Shown here in pieces: positions 36,422-51,246 of a stretch of 64,000 bases of DNA (position 1 is the first letter of the stretch; every line of letters begins with the position of its first letter). The position numbers and the translations under genes were made by a program. Source of the DNA: Dirofilaria immitis (Eukaryota; Nematoda; Chromadorea; Rhabditida; Onchocercidae); the NCBI GenBank assembly GCA_024305405.1, contig JAKNDB010000087.1, forward strand, positions 3,164,501 through 3,228,500, in the 5' to 3' direction. The notes under the pieces were generated by a model, which searched no databases, had not been told where the DNA came from, and saw only the letters and a list, made by a program, of their open reading frames with translations.

Positions 36422-38526
36422 TAGCCTTTTGAAATGACCGAAGTATTTAGAAATGAAACAGAAAAAAAACGTTTTAGACAAAGAAAGAATTAATTAAAAC
36501 ATTAAATCTGAATTCATTTGTAATTGAGTACTAGAATATAACAAGATATTGAATACAAAAATAAGAAAAAAAATTTCTTATCAAAAATGATTTAATAAAA
36601 TAATGGAAGTGTAAAGGTGAGTGGAATTTTCTCACACAGGTATTATCATGCCAAATATTCCACTAAAATATCACCTAGAGAGAAAGTAACCACTTGACCT
36701 GACCTGATTCAATGGACATGAACAATTAACCCCGTTATACGAAGTTGAAAATAAAGATGTTGCCTAACTATCGGACGATAAGGACAAGGTCGTCATGATG
36801 GATTATCTTTTTAGGAATTAATTATACTGCTTGAATTATATTTATTTCTTTTCTAAAAAGACAAACAGGGAGAAGAATGAAAAAAAAGAATAAATATAAC
36901 AAATATATTAAATTAATTTTGAATGAATGCATATAGAAGATAAATAAAACTAATCACTAATTCCTATGTTCTGTATTATATTATCATTAGCTTCATACAA
37001 AACGGATGGTATTAAAGAATGGGAGGAAATTCATTTTGAATTTCGTTGAGAATTTTAATAATTTTGAAATTCACACCTTGCAAATTGAGTTCATCATATA
37101 TTCTCAATTTTCAAAGGATCCTATTAATTATTAATTAGGGTTAGATATTAAGAAGAACTCACAATATACTGCAATATGAAATGAAGATAAAAGTAATGAA
37201 GAAAAGTTAAATAAATAATTCAGGTTAAATCTGAAGTAAATAAAAAAATAAACAAAGATTGACATATAACAAAGACTTATGTTATGTATTATGAACTTTT
37301 CAAAGAAAAATGAAAGAAATGAGATTTGAAGGAAATAAACAGAAACGTAAAAAATTGATGAAAAGAAATTTTATAAAATATTTAAAGAATTGAGAAAAGG
37401 AAATTTTGCAGAGCTTTTCAAAATCTGATCTTTTAATATAAATTGAAATAATTTCGAAATGATAAGCTTTTCGAAGTTATCTAAAATGTTTTATTTTGGG
37501 TATTAATTGATATAAAATAATTCGTCTGATAGTCATAGTTTTTAATCATTTATTCTTTTGAAATATTATTTATAAAAATTTGAATAATATCAAAAGCTGT
37601 TTGTTCGATTATATTGGAAAATGATTAATCAATAAATGTTATTTTTATTATTACTGGTTTTGACAATAACATGAGTGAGATGGATGATCATTTTCTTGCG
37701 ATCTTTCTAAAAGAGAGAGAAAGAACAATTTGTTGATCAATAAAATAATCTGATTTTGAATATTTTCAATCGCATACTTTTATCCTTTATGAAACAATTT
37801 GATATTTAATTGTTTGCCAACAATTTGCATTATTAAGAGAATTTTCTTGCAGCAAATTTTTCGAAGATTGAGATTCTCGATTTCTCTTTAAAAGTGTTTA
37901 TCAAAAACTTTCCTTTTTTCTCGCCGTCAGTTTAGATTTTATAGACAACACAGGTGACTTGAAGGAAATACCGACAAAAAATAACCAACACAGTTGAAAG
38001 CTAATAAAGTCAAGCCTATGTACAAAGATTAATTTTAGGCTATCGAATCTTTCTCTGTTCGATGAAACTAATTAAAGTACATTTCCGTACTAGCCATAAA
38101 AATTATTTCAGCCCAGTTAGGGCCAAATCAATTGATTTTATCGTTAATAGCTGCTAATTAATGCAATTATTTTTACAATATAATTCGATAATTCTGCTAA
38201 AAATTTCACGCATAAAATTAAATTTGTTTTCATGGCTCATTCTTACATAACCAAAACGAAATAAGAATAAATAAAAAATAGATTGTTAAATATATACAGA
38301 CTACATTATCAATATTTATCATTTATATCAATGGTAATATCATATCTATTAGCAATTTAATGTAAAAATTTTATAAGTGAAATCAATGTTTATCAGTAGT
38401 ATATAACTTCCTGTTTCACTTCATTAACTAAAAATGCTTTTTCTCTATCACAGATCTAATAAACATATATTGTAAATTTTATGAAATTTCTGATAAAATT
38501 TTTAAATTTTATAGGCTCGCACAGTA

Positions 38527-38595
38527 TTTTCGATAGCATAGTGACAAGTGTCCGCTTATCATAAGTGACAACCGGGTTCGATTCTCGTCTGCAAG
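38527..38595 (+). tRNA. tRNA-like sequence, probably a degenerate tRNA pseudogene
   Basis: Has an A-box-like TAGCATAGTG (38534-38543) and a good B box GGGTTCGATTC (38574-38584), spaced as in a tRNA, followed by a TTTT run at 38598-38601 that could end Pol III transcription. A D stem GCAT/GTGT and a T stem CGGG/CTCG form, and the layout resembles tRNA-Asp. The acceptor stem is poor, the variable loop is short and the anticodon loop (TATCATA) lacks T at position 33. It therefore looks like a decayed tRNA or a tRNA-derived SINE end rather than a working tRNA. Confidence 0.4.
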
Positions 38596-41500
38596 CCTTT
38601 TCTTCCGTTAATCTTATTTAAATTGACAATTAAAGGATGCATTATTTGAATAAAAATAAGAAAGAAAAGAAAAAAAATAGAATGAGATAGGAAGAAGAAT
38701 GAAAGATCGATGGAATAAAATGAAATATAATTTATTCAGTAGAAAGAAGAAAAAAGATAAAATAGAATAGGTAGTAATCTCTCTGAACAAAGATAAATGA
38801 ATGTTTCCAAATGAAAATTCATAAGTTAATTGAATATAAACAATTGATCGATCAATAAATCGATCTGAATAGTAATAGAAGGATAATAATCGTCTCAGTA
38901 TTAATAACAGTAGCCATAGCAAATGCCATAATATTTAATTCAGAATAGATATAAACCAGAATTTGGACAAAGAGAAATTGATGGAACAGAGAAAGAAAGG
39001 ATATTGGAGAAGAAGATCAATGATATATATTAGTTTAACCTAAGCTTTAAGTGTTATCAATTCTATCAATTGGGATCTAACAGTTGATTAGGACCCATAA
39101 ATGAGAAAGCATTAATGACGATTAAAATACTCTATCAATTATCATTCTATAATCAATTGATAAATTCTGATTAGTTATCATGACATTTTTGGTGGAGAGG
39201 AGAGAGGAAGGAGGGGCATCTTTTCATTTTTTTTTTTTTTTCAAAGATTACATGGAAAATCATTTACTAAACAATATATCAGATATGCTCTATAGTACAT
39301 GTGCAATATTGAATTGATAAGAAACTATCATTATGGAAAGATCAAAGATGATTATAAAATGTTGAAAATAATTGAAAAGAGATGATTAAATTTGCATTGC
39401 TATATGATGTTTATATTTATTAGTTATTTAATGATATGATTGAAAATGTAAGTACTGGAACGAATAGAAAAATTGTCCAATAACGTAAATAAACAAACAA
39501 CTAACTCATAATAAAAAGAGCGATTGATGGTTATTGTTGCTTGATTAAACAATCCTTTGAATCCTTTTCATTAACCGAAGCGGTTATTTATAGCAGAAGT
39601 CAAAAGACTTCAATCACGTAAAGATATCTCGATATAAATAATCACAGGTAGAATTATTCAAGTATCGATGATAAATTCCTGCAAAACGAGTAATACATTA
39701 TTGCGAGTGAATCGACCAATCATTACTATAATGCAGCTTATGACATCTAATATATAATTCACAGGTAATATTAATTTAGTAACAATCGATACTATGGATA
39801 AAATAACATAAATACGGTATTTTGATATGATCAAGTTATGAGATATGTAAGAGATTATGCTGATATTGATATGAAAGTTATTGTCTTCATCTAAACTACA
39901 AAATTGATTGGCAGCGATATAAACGAGGATTGATCAGCAGATTTTGATGAACTGGTAAAAAAATTGAATCAAATAGTTCAAATTTTATAGCAGTATAATC
40001 AAAGGGACTTGCAATCTGACCAAGAAGCTTAAAGTCTTCAAGCAACTAAATTACTTGCAAGTTTATTGCGAGTAATGAGAAAAAATGCTGCAAAGAGCGA
40101 CGTAAATGGCATTAATCAACTTGATGAAAAACAGCTTTGATGTAGTAAGAATGGATAAATTGTATTTATATAATGTTATTTAATTACTATTAATCATTTT
40201 CTTACTTCTTACATCTATTTGTTACAATAAGTGTGGAAAATGTTGCAAGAGCATTATGATTTAGAAATACTAAAATGAGCATTATCAGATCAAAGAAGAT
40301 AATTATTATGATTCCAATTGTTAATTATTTTCAATGAAAAAATTGAAAATATCGATAGTTATATAGAAATTGGAGATCTATATAGAAATCAAAGATCAGG
40401 AATAAGATATACAGAGGTTTAAAAGATCTTCGAGCATTTTCAACATTATTCATTTTCACTAATGATGTTCAAATTATACAAAGTATTATTGGCAAGTTAA
40501 AAATTTGTCAAAGTTTTTGGTTTATTAATTGTATCATTTTGAAGGCTCTCTTTACATAATAAATCGAATGATCAAATGCATCATATGAAATATATTAATT
40601 TATAGAAAAACATATAACATCTGTTGCAAATCATTGGCTGAAAAAGTAGATGAATTCTAATTTTTCTTTCTTGAGTTTATTTTTAGATACCTAATAATTA
40701 TGATCATAATCCCTGGAACACTTAATTTGTCAGTTTATGCTCGATAGATATTCTGATAATATAATAAGTCTTAAAAACATTAAAATACAAATTTAGTCTA
40801 GTGATAATATGATAATAAGAAAGAGCATATTGATACATCCATTTTCAATAAGATGATGTTTTACAGATAATCATTACAGAGTAAATTTATGAATTATAAA
40901 GAAATAATTGATAAGATTATACCGGTAATAAGAATAAATATATTAACTTCATCATGAAATGATAGATATATTGATAAGTATGTAGTGACATATAGTTTAC
41001 ATAAAATATATGATAAAATGAAAGTGTGATAAATTTTTAACATATATGACAAGAGAAATAGAGAAGGTATGGAGAAAAAACGGGATGGAAAACTTGTTTA
41101 TAAATCATAGACAAAGTTTCTAATTTTCCATCAGTCATACTGGTTTTGGGCACATTTATCCATCAAATCATTCTTCATCTCCTTTGTTTCAAATGATCAT
41201 CTCAATTTTTACTTTCTAATCTGGATTTATTGCCTTTATACCAGTAATTATTTGATAACTATCATTACTGATAAAACAAGAAATTAATTATGGTGATATT
41301 GATAATGTGGAAATGAATTAGCAAGTATACTCACGTAATTGCTACTGTTTTTATACAATTATTTGTAGTTAACAATATAACTTCCACCAGAAACATTTGA
41401 TTTATTTGGATAAAATTTTTCGAATTGTATTATAACCAAATGAATTCCTGATTTGCGACTTTGGCAATTGCACAAATAGCATTAGTGATAAATTTATTTA

Positions 41501-43912
41501 TTACAAATGTTAAAAATTCCTGCTAATAAAGTTTGCATTATTAGTCAGTATAATATGAGGTAGAAAAATTAGATGTATCATTTGAAGAATATGATTTGAA
41601 TTGGTGAATAATTCAAATGAAAATATCGTACTTTTGAATTGAAGAGGCCAGAAAAAATAATTCTCGACTAATTCATCAATCAATGCTATCATGCAATACA
41701 AATGGCAACGTTTTAATTCTTTATAGCTGAACGAAATAAAAATCAACTGGAATAAACAAATATTACACTTTTAATGACAATAATATTTAGCTGAGATTAT
41801 TTTTAAAAAAAAAAAAAAAAGCGAAAAGATCATTTCGACTCTTTAAATAATTTATAAATATGCGCAACTGATATAATTTATAATATAGACAATCATCGGC
41901 CATTTTACCGATCGATGAAGTAAACAAAAAAGATGGATTCAAAAAAAAATAAAAATTTGAAGGATCGATATAATTCTAGATGATCGACAGCGATGATGAA
42001 AATCTTTCTTCATCGAGACTGATTTGAGTGATATTTTCAAGTTTATTCAAACACTCTTATTATTTGTTCCATTTAGCTGTAATTAATTTCATTCTTTAGG
42101 AAGAGCTAAAAGAAAACAGAAATGACCAAATATTTTAATTACTTTAAAGATTTATGTTTTGGAATCTTACAGAATTTCGAATACTTTCTTTTGACTATTT
42201 TTAAATGATCGATTTCAAAAATTTTTTGAAGAGTTGTTTTAAGCTGAAAGTAAGATTTCATTTAAAAAAAATAAGAAACATATAAGATATAAAATAAATA
42301 TATTGACATAATGCAAATTAACGAGAATGCAATAATATATTGAAGTAATGAAATAAAAGTAAAATTTCATTAATCATTTCATTCAAAATTTTACAAGCAA
42401 AATAATAATGATATTTGATTTCTTCAATATTTCATTGAAATAATAATGTTCAATGAACAAATTTAATATAATGATACTATAGCTGCCCTTTTATATCATT
42501 GAAGATTAAATCCTACATCTTTTCACTTGATCGAACTTCATAAAATTACAAAAAAATCATTCATTAGTTGAATTTTTTGAAATTCATTCGAAATTTAAAA
42601 ATTAAACTTCGAGAAGAGAAAATGAATTTATAAGCATTTTGTTAGAAATTTACAAATAATCTAGCAACTGAAATTTTCTTAAATCTTGATTTAATCTTTT
42701 ATCATGACTGCTAGGAAACGATGAAAGTTCAATCTTTATTTTCCTTTACTTATAACAGATCGTATTTCCTCTTTCTGTAACGATCCAAATCCAATTCTTT
42801 CACAATACTAACATCAATAACAGTGGCTGCAATTCCTCGATATTAAATTATCGGTTGAATGGTCAATGCGTTTCCATGTTAACAATTGAAATTTGATGTC
42901 CTTCGAAAATAATTTTCAACTTTTTGAATGACATCACCTCAACATTCCGTTCAAATGATAGCCATAAATATTTTATTGTCATTACAAGAATTTAATTAGG
43001 AAATGACGACAGTTTTATTCGAAATAATCAAAAGGATCATTTTATGCAATCATTTCCTTGGATATCATATTTGCATAACGTCATATCTTTATTATAACAA
43101 TATCAAACGCAATAGAGATTCTGAATTAGTATAGGATTAAAAGATTGATTTTTTACATTGGAAAAAGCATCAGTTAATCTGTCAAATAAATCTTTTCTTT
43201 AATTAGCTTTAATAAACAACTAAAGTAGAATTACTGAGAAATACTGAAGAAACGTTGAGTTGGCATTTGTAAAGGATCTGAAAAAGGCAATAGTAGCAAA
43301 AAATGATTGAGAAATTTGTCAGTACCTAAAAATTACTAATTCAAAATTAAAAATTTTAGATAAATTGTAAAAATAATAGGAATTCAATGATTGAAAGCAT
43401 GAAGAAATATTAAACTAACTGATGACGAAAGAATTTACGGAAGTTAAAGAAGCAGTCAAATACTTCATTTCATGAATCAAAGTAAGCATTTAAGAAATTT
43501 AAGATTTGTAAAAATTGAAACCAAATTCGATGGTAAGGTGATATTCAAATAAAAGCAGAACATGATTAGACTGAACGAATCGTTGATTTCAGGATGAATT
43601 AAATTGAATAACAATAGTGTATGATGATTAACAATGATGTCAAATAAGCTGATCAATTTGAAGTGGAAGAAAATTGACATTTGAATGAAGTCATCAGCAG
43701 CCGAAATAATTCGCCTAAATGCTATCCATTAGTTCTTGAAATATGATATCATTCGGATTTTGCAAATTTATCGAAGAGTAATTAACTTAATTTCTGATTA
43801 TGCCACATTAATAATAATGATAAGAGAATAATTTAATCAAAACGATTGGTTATTTCTCGAACAAATAAATTTATATATAAAATCCAATATAGTCTCTGTG
43901 AAGTTTTCTTAC

Positions 43913-43976
43913 CATTGTAGTTCGTAATTTTCATAATTTCGCTAATTATTTGGAATGAACGATCAAAATCTCCCAA
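43913..43976 (-). other. candidate exon
   Basis: On the minus strand, LGDFDRSFQIISEIMKITNY ends at AATG|GTAAGA, a strong donor, in phase 1. The frame is open for more than 50 codons across this area, including SSVLQK just before it. The acceptor is weak (CAAAAG). No partner exon or family recognised. Confidence 0.2.
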
Positions 43977-44566
43977 CTTTTGAAGTACAGAAGAAATAAA
44001 AAGTCTAATGATTATTTATAATAACAAATATTAAATATCGTTTGCTAAAAATCTATCGATAGTTGCTGTTTATCATCATTATTTGCTTTTGATGAGGATA
44101 AGGAGTTTTTCTGGCAATATTCCACACTTTCTCGAGATTTATTGCTATCATTTATTTTATTTCAAACCACAACTTCTTCAAAATCATTTCTCTAATGAAA
44201 TAATTTCAATTTCATAAAATCTAAGTAATAAATTGATAATTTTTAAAAATTCAAAAATATTAATTCTTCAAAAGATGACCATCGAAAAGATACAAAAAAA
44301 TAACAGAGTATATCATTTGTTGTATCCTTTTTGTGAATTAAGATTATTGTACAACATTATAACGGAGTAATAGAGGCATCATAAAATGAATATATAGAAA
44401 GGTCACTTTCTTTACTGTTGTAATTCCTTCTTCTATAGATGTGCTGCGATAGAGTGACGATAAAATTGGATCGTAAAATGACTATCTCAATATCTTAAAA
44501 CTATTAATTTCCCAGCAATTGCTATTACTATTTTATTATGCCACTATTAATACTAATATTAATACA

Positions 44567-44622
44567 TGATAATAATAATAATAATAGTAATAATAATAAC
44601 AATAATAATAATAATAATAATA
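44567..44622. repeat. AAT trinucleotide microsatellite
   Basis: (AAT)n with a few AGT and AAC interruptions. Intergenic. Confidence 0.9.
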
Positions 44623-47600
44623 TTCATATTAATATTATCACTGCTGACACCATTAAAATTAATACAACAATTGCGATTACTAATATTAGTCAAATAGCAG
44701 TAGTATAATAATAACTAGTACTTTACTTCAAACACCCTATCTCTTTTACTAATCAAAATAAACAACTGGTTAAATAGACAATAAAGTAAACAATCAACGT
44801 TAAAATAAATGAATAATAAGCGGCCTTTTGTTTATTTCTTATTTTACAGTAACATTGATAAGTTAGTATCATATTTATAAGATATGCTAAATAATTATAT
44901 TACACTAATTGCAACTTATAATTCTGTGGCAGCAAATTAACATTCAAAGTTTAAAAAAAAATAATGCTGAACATTGAATATCAAAATAAAGTATGAAAAA
45001 AAGTTTAGTAAATTAATATCAATAATTTCAGTAAATCAATAATTTCATTAAATCATTAATTCATTCGTTTGGATGGTTATGTTTAAATAAAAATGATAAC
45101 ATATTTCAGATAACACAATGATAACAATTCAGACTTAACAATAAGCATATACACGAGCAGATGTAGGATATTTAAAAAAATGAGAGATATTGAAATGAAA
45201 AATAATAAGAAATGTTTACATAATTATCTTTTGATATCTAGCATTGTCAAAAAGAATCTGTTACGTTAATATTATTATGCGTAAAATAAGTGATGTCAAC
45301 GTTTAATAAACGAGAAAAACTCCATGAACATTTTCTTTTTGCATGACAGCAACATATTTTTATTATTTTGTAAATTTTTTTAAAGTTTAAATATTTTGTT
45401 AATAAATCCTAAATTCTCTAAAATCAAATAAATTATGATCAAATGATGGGATTTGCTTGAAAATTCCATGAATTTCTGTGTTATTTCGAGAAAAGCATAA
45501 AAGTAAAAGAGAGGAAAATTTTAAGCGAAAACTTTTAGAAAGTTCCAAGTTTGCTAACTGTGAAATATGGCATTCTCAAGTGATGATTACGATCATCCTC
45601 AATACATTTACTTCTTTCATTGCTCTTCAAATTCTGATGATTTATCGAATAATAATAATTTTTTGACAAATAAGAATTTGAATAAATATTTGGCATACAA
45701 ATAAGTCTAATTGTATCACTTTGATTTAACTGCAAAGATTTCGATTTAAACTCATAAAATTGATTTAAAATTTCATTAAATTTTGAATTCAAAATAATTT
45801 TTTAGAAAAATAACATGAATGTAAGAATGATAAAAGATTATATTCGATGTATTCAATTGTAATATCATTCATCTATTCCTCTTTGCTTAAATTTGAGAAC
45901 AATTAAAAATATTTACCATATAATCTTTATATAACTATGAACATGGATTTATTGGTTGCATTAAAATTATTAACATTGTGATAGGTCAATGAATTCTGAT
46001 CATTTTATCATTTATCATTGCATCCTATAACAGTTATTTACTTATATCGAAACATTATAAAATATTTGTTAAAAGATGAAAAAAACAAGAAAAGAAAGAA
46101 ACGAAATTTGCTAAAGCTTACATATTAAAGCATAAAATTATGTGAATAAAAGCATGTTTCACAGAAAAAACTGACTTTTTTTTTGTTTTTGAAATTTCAA
46201 GAAATTGGTCTCGAACAAAATAGAAAGAGAAAAACGTGATGATTATTGGAAGGATGAAAATGTACGGTTAGATGTACAAAATGTTGTGATTTCCTAATTG
46301 GCTGTTAAATTTTAATGCAATCATCAAATGAAGTTTCAAAATTACGTTGAGAAAAATGAAGGAAGAGAGATGGGTAAAGGAGAACCTAAGGAGAGAGAAG
46401 AAAAAAGAGAGGAAGGAAAAAAAGTTTTATGTAAAATTACAGATTTAACAATGGCTGACCTTCAAATTATCTATCGGAATATTCGTTCTGATGAAATTTC
46501 TTCATTTATAACGGTATAAAGTTGTTTCTATGCAAACGAACAAGCAATATTTAAATTGAGGAATGATTATTATATAGCTAATATAATACAATATAATGGA
46601 TGATTCATATAGATAATTCACAATGGTGCAACGGATATAATTATCCAAAATAAAACTTAATGATTTTTCTAAAACTTCTTATTTCTAATATTTAAAACAG
46701 TGTTTATTAAATAATTCGTTATTGGATGCCACGTTAGAAATAAGTATAAATACGGATAACCGGATAAGCTATACAGTAATGGATAGATTAGAAGATAAAA
46801 AGGAAATTCAATAATGTCTTGCATTGAATTTTTAACTTGCATATCAGAAATTCATCATACCTTTTGGAAAATCTCTTGTCATTTTTGTTTTGATTTATCA
46901 TAAAATCGCCAAAACTGTGAAGTTATCAATAAATTATTAAATAATACATGACATAAGGCTGCTTCCCATAAAATCACAAATAGACAGCACAGCCAAACTA
47001 TGAAATAAAATTTAAAGCCTAAATTGATGACATTAAAAATGGAATTATGTGACTAGTTAATTCAAATTGTTGATCATCATGAGCCACTAATCACTGATCA
47101 ATCTTTCTTAGCTATCATCAATCAATCAGCGGTTTAACATTGCTAAATGCACTGATCCACCAATATTATCAATATTTGGACAAATCTATCACACTGCAAT
47201 CAGAAACAAGATAAAAGCTGCAATTTTAAACTGTCACTACAAAATGTCACCAATAGTCTTGCAAGTAGCAATTGACATACTTTTTCTTTTTCCGATGAAG
47301 AAGAATTAAGTTTTCGAGAATGCTTTTATTTTATAGTGTCATCATGTTCCCAATTATCAATTCATGAAAAGAAAGAGAAAGAGATAATAAAATAAATAAT
47401 ATATCAGACGCAAAATAATAGCTTGAAAATAGCTTCAAGTAAGCTCATACTTATTCTAATTGGGCCAATGGATTTTTACAGTGGAAAACTACGACATTGA
47501 TAAATGATAACTTTCAATCATGCTATTCTGTTATCTTACCGAAAGCTTTCCGGAATACATATTATTATGCTTTAGCGCTGACGAATTTCAATAATAGAAT

Positions 47601-49486
47601 TTGAAGAAATTTCAAATTTAAATATGAGATTAATCAAGGAAAGAGTGGATGGAATTGTCATATGAGATTGTTAACAGTTGAAAAAGAACAGTTTAACAAT
47701 TAGTATGCGATAACGATCATTTAACAGCAATAATAATTAGATAATTCACTATATAATCGAATGATCATCCTGAAATGATAATATTAATAGGCGATTAAGC
47801 AAGGTAATGATAAGAAGTAATATTCTTTCGAGGAAAAAATAGCAACAATTTAATAAGGATTTACAATATCCTTTTCCTTGTTCCTCTTCCATCAAATTAT
47901 AGTTTCAAAATGATACTTTTTGAGATATCAAATTTGGGATAACGATTAAAAGTATGTGAAGGAAAAATGAATTAAATAAAGATAATATTATAATTGCTGT
48001 AGTCTTTTGAAATTTGTTATAATAAACGAATATTTTAATATTATTATCAGTACTATCTTCATTCGAAACGAGGAGAACTGAAGAAGAGAAATGTAAAATT
48101 TAATTAAATTTTACTAAAAATAGAAAAAAAAGAAGATAAGGATAAGGGTTAAATTAATTAAGATTGGAAGACAAGTAAAATTAACATGAACTTTAGGTTA
48201 GAGAAGTTTAAATATTTGAAAAAACAAAAGTCGAGATTAGAATTATAAAATGGTACGTTTGATCAAATTAATTTTGATTTTAATTTAATTATTTAATAGT
48301 GTAATAAACTTGGTAGACACATGTATCATTTTCATTTATTTCTTAAAATTATTTGTTATATTTTTTGGAAATTTGGAAAATTTTTCTTTGCAATGAATAT
48401 GATTATTAAAAGATAACTGAATGCCTTTAATTCCTCTAAAATATGAACTTTAGAAGTGATTAGGTTTATCAGAAACTATTACTGATGCTAAGTTATAAGA
48501 AATAAATGGCATTTCTTAATTTTTTTCATGGAAGTTCATAAGGTCAAGTATTACTGTTAGCATTATAATTGAAGATTGCATGAAGTATGATAACTTTGAA
48601 AAATTTATTGATATTCTTATATTTTTATAAGTAATTGCTATTTTAAATGAAAATATTACTTAAAGTTTTATCTTGTTGCATCATAAAAATTCTTAATTTT
48701 AATAAATCTTGGAAAATAATTACGAAAATTTAAATGAAAATTAAACATTTTGGTTAAAATATTAATTATAATTATTAAATTTTATTTAAAATATTTAACA
48801 GATCGTTGTTTGTATGTCAATATTTGAAATAAAAATTTTCAGAGATGGGAATGTCAATACGATTCACATTATTTGCATTTTTTACACTCACATTGAAATT
48901 TTATTGGGGAAAAAAATCAGATAATAGTATTAAACAGATATATACATATATATGTGAATGTCGATAAAATGAGATATCAAAATCGATGATGTTATTCGAA
49001 TTCCATTTATTCGAGAAATAAATGGAAAATTAAAGAAAATATTTGAAATTCTCCCTGAAATATATAAAAATAAAAATAATAAAATATATGCAAAATTTCA
49101 TTTGAATTATTATACGTATCTATATATCGTCATTTTAAATAATAGTATTTTTCATTATTAAATAGCTTAAGTATCAAAAAAAAAAAGAAACAAAAAGACG
49201 AAAACATGAATCCCATTGCTTCGAACCTATCTTTTACTAAATTCTTGGTCGATAATCATAGATAAAAGAAATCTCACACCTTTCCATTTATCTTTTCTAA
49301 TACTATAAAATAAAATACACATTATAATACTTTATAATGAAATGCATTTATCATCAAATAGTAACTTGAAAGAGTTAGTTATAAAAACGAAAAAAACGAT
49401 CGACTTTTCTAGAAATAAGATTTGAAATGATTTCAGGAATTGAAATATTTGGTACATTTAAATGAAGGTATAATATTATTCAAAAA

Positions 49487-49663
49487 TCAATGCAAATAAT
49501 TCCAATTAATTGCATTCCAACGCATCATTGAGCAGTTAGGCATCTTCTTTTCCTTGTCCTCCGATACTCTTATATTTACATTTAAATATGGAGCAGGTAA
49601 CAATGAATCAGAATACGATTGACCTATTCCAGAATATCGATTCCTTATATAAATACCATACAT
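49487..49663 (-). CDS. small ORF, 58 aa, unknown function
   Basis: ATG at 49663 reads MYGIYIRNRYSGIGQSYSDS, continues LLPAPYLNVNIRVSEDKEKK and stops with TGA at 49487. The composition is protein-like (Gly, Ser, Pro, acidic and basic residues) and the patch is less AT-rich than its surroundings. About 30 bases upstream lies TTTTTCTTCAG, a good splice or spliced-leader acceptor. If real, it could be a one-exon small gene, or the coding part could end at AAT|GTAAAT after PYLN and continue elsewhere. No family recognised. Length alone does not exclude chance. Confidence 0.3.
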   Translation of the reverse strand: MYGIYIRNRYSGIGQSYSDSLLPAPYLNVNIRVSEDKEKKMPNCSMMRWNAINWNYLH

Positions 49664-51246
49664 TGTTTTATCAGGTCTTTAATCATTTCTCGCTGAAGAA
49701 AAAGCAAACCTATCATAGAATTAATAAAATATTACAAAATTTTTACAGTTAGAGGAACTGAAATTTTGATTTTAATACTGATAATAAGATATTTCAGCTT
49801 TTATATGCTATAAATAAATGATCGTTACGAATTTGTCAAGATATCACAAAAGCATCATGTTATCATCTAGCAGTAGAAGTAAGTATGGAAATCAATGAAA
49901 CAAAATTAAAAAAGATGTCTGAAAAAGTTATAAAATTTAAAAAAACAAAAAAATAAATTGTGATAATTTCAAATTTTATAAAGTATAACACGAAAGATAT
50001 GGGTAAGAATGAGATAGTAATAATTGATAGTAATCATTGTTTCTAGTCTTCTTTTCGTTTTGGAATGTCGGAAGATTTTTTGTTCCATGATTTTTTACTT
50101 TCTTTTTTTGTTCGTGGAAGAAAATTAGGTAATAAGAGCCAGCTAAGTTAACTTCTTTCTGACCCATTAATCATCTCTACTTTTCCTATTCTTATCATTT
50201 GTTTCATATAAACCATCTTTAAAAAAAAAGAAGTAATATGTGAATATTCAAAACTCGATTATTCTTATCAGGACAAATGTATGAAATGAATGTTTTGAAA
50301 TAATATAAAAATTTCAAAAATTCTATCTGATTTGATAAACAAATAATGATAAGATTATAAATGACATAAAATTGACTATTATTGGATGGAAATGAAAGTT
50401 TTGAAATATTATAATTATATTTAAAAATTTTTCCGACTTAGGCGTAACATAAATTTGGAATTTTTTAGATTATAAACTTAACTTTGAAAATGCTTTGTTT
50501 TTGATATAAGTAATCAAAGCTTTTAGAAAATGGTAAATAAGGAATTAATCATTACAGATCTGCAGTGCTCTAAAGAACATTGCTCTAAAACGATATAGTT
50601 CAAATCATTTAAGTTATGAATAAATGGGGTAAAAATTTTTTCACTACGAACCTGAAATTCATATTTACAAATGCTTTGTTATCTTCACAAAATATCCATT
50701 TCAGAAATCGAACTTTGACATGAAAAAGTAAGTAATTGGAGTGAAATATCACAAGCACTACTCAAATAAGATTATATTCATTATCAATTATATTTACTTC
50801 TGATCTTTTTTCCCTAATTCTTTATTGAAAATTGATTCTAGCAAAAAAATTTGATAAATTTTTAATGATAAAATTGCAGCAAACAATGATGAATATTTTA
50901 CCTATTGCTTTAGATGTGATTAAAATATTTTAAATATTCATTGATCCAAGTTGACTAATCTCTCATCCGAATGACTAATAACAGCTTTTTCATTTCAACT
51001 CTTTCATATATCTTTATCTAAATAAACAATTTTCCATTAATTTAACCAACAAATCATTGTTTTTCTTGTGGATATTTTTTGGACTATGGAAAGCTAAAAT
51101 TCGCAACGAATACTGCAATTTTTTTTAGGAAGAAATTTCTGATTTCAGAATTATGAAAGAGTTTGCATATTTTTTTATTAAAAATAGGAATACTTATACT
51201 AAAAATGTATAGAAAAAAATTAACATTTTAATTGAAATTATTTAAA

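Noticed and set aside
39241..40140. A plus-strand frame running about 300 codons with scattered stops and protein-like segments (e.g. LLASLLRVMRKNAAK, FDELVKKLNQIVQIL)
   Set aside because: The spacing between stops is about what AT-rich DNA gives by chance, no segment matches a known family, and no splice sites organise it. It could be a decayed gene or bacterial insert, but I cannot support that.
46328..46519. 63-codon Lys/Glu-rich plus-strand ORF
   Set aside because: The first half is purine-run low complexity. The second half (ITDLTMADLQIIYRNIRS) is protein-like but without splice sites or homology.
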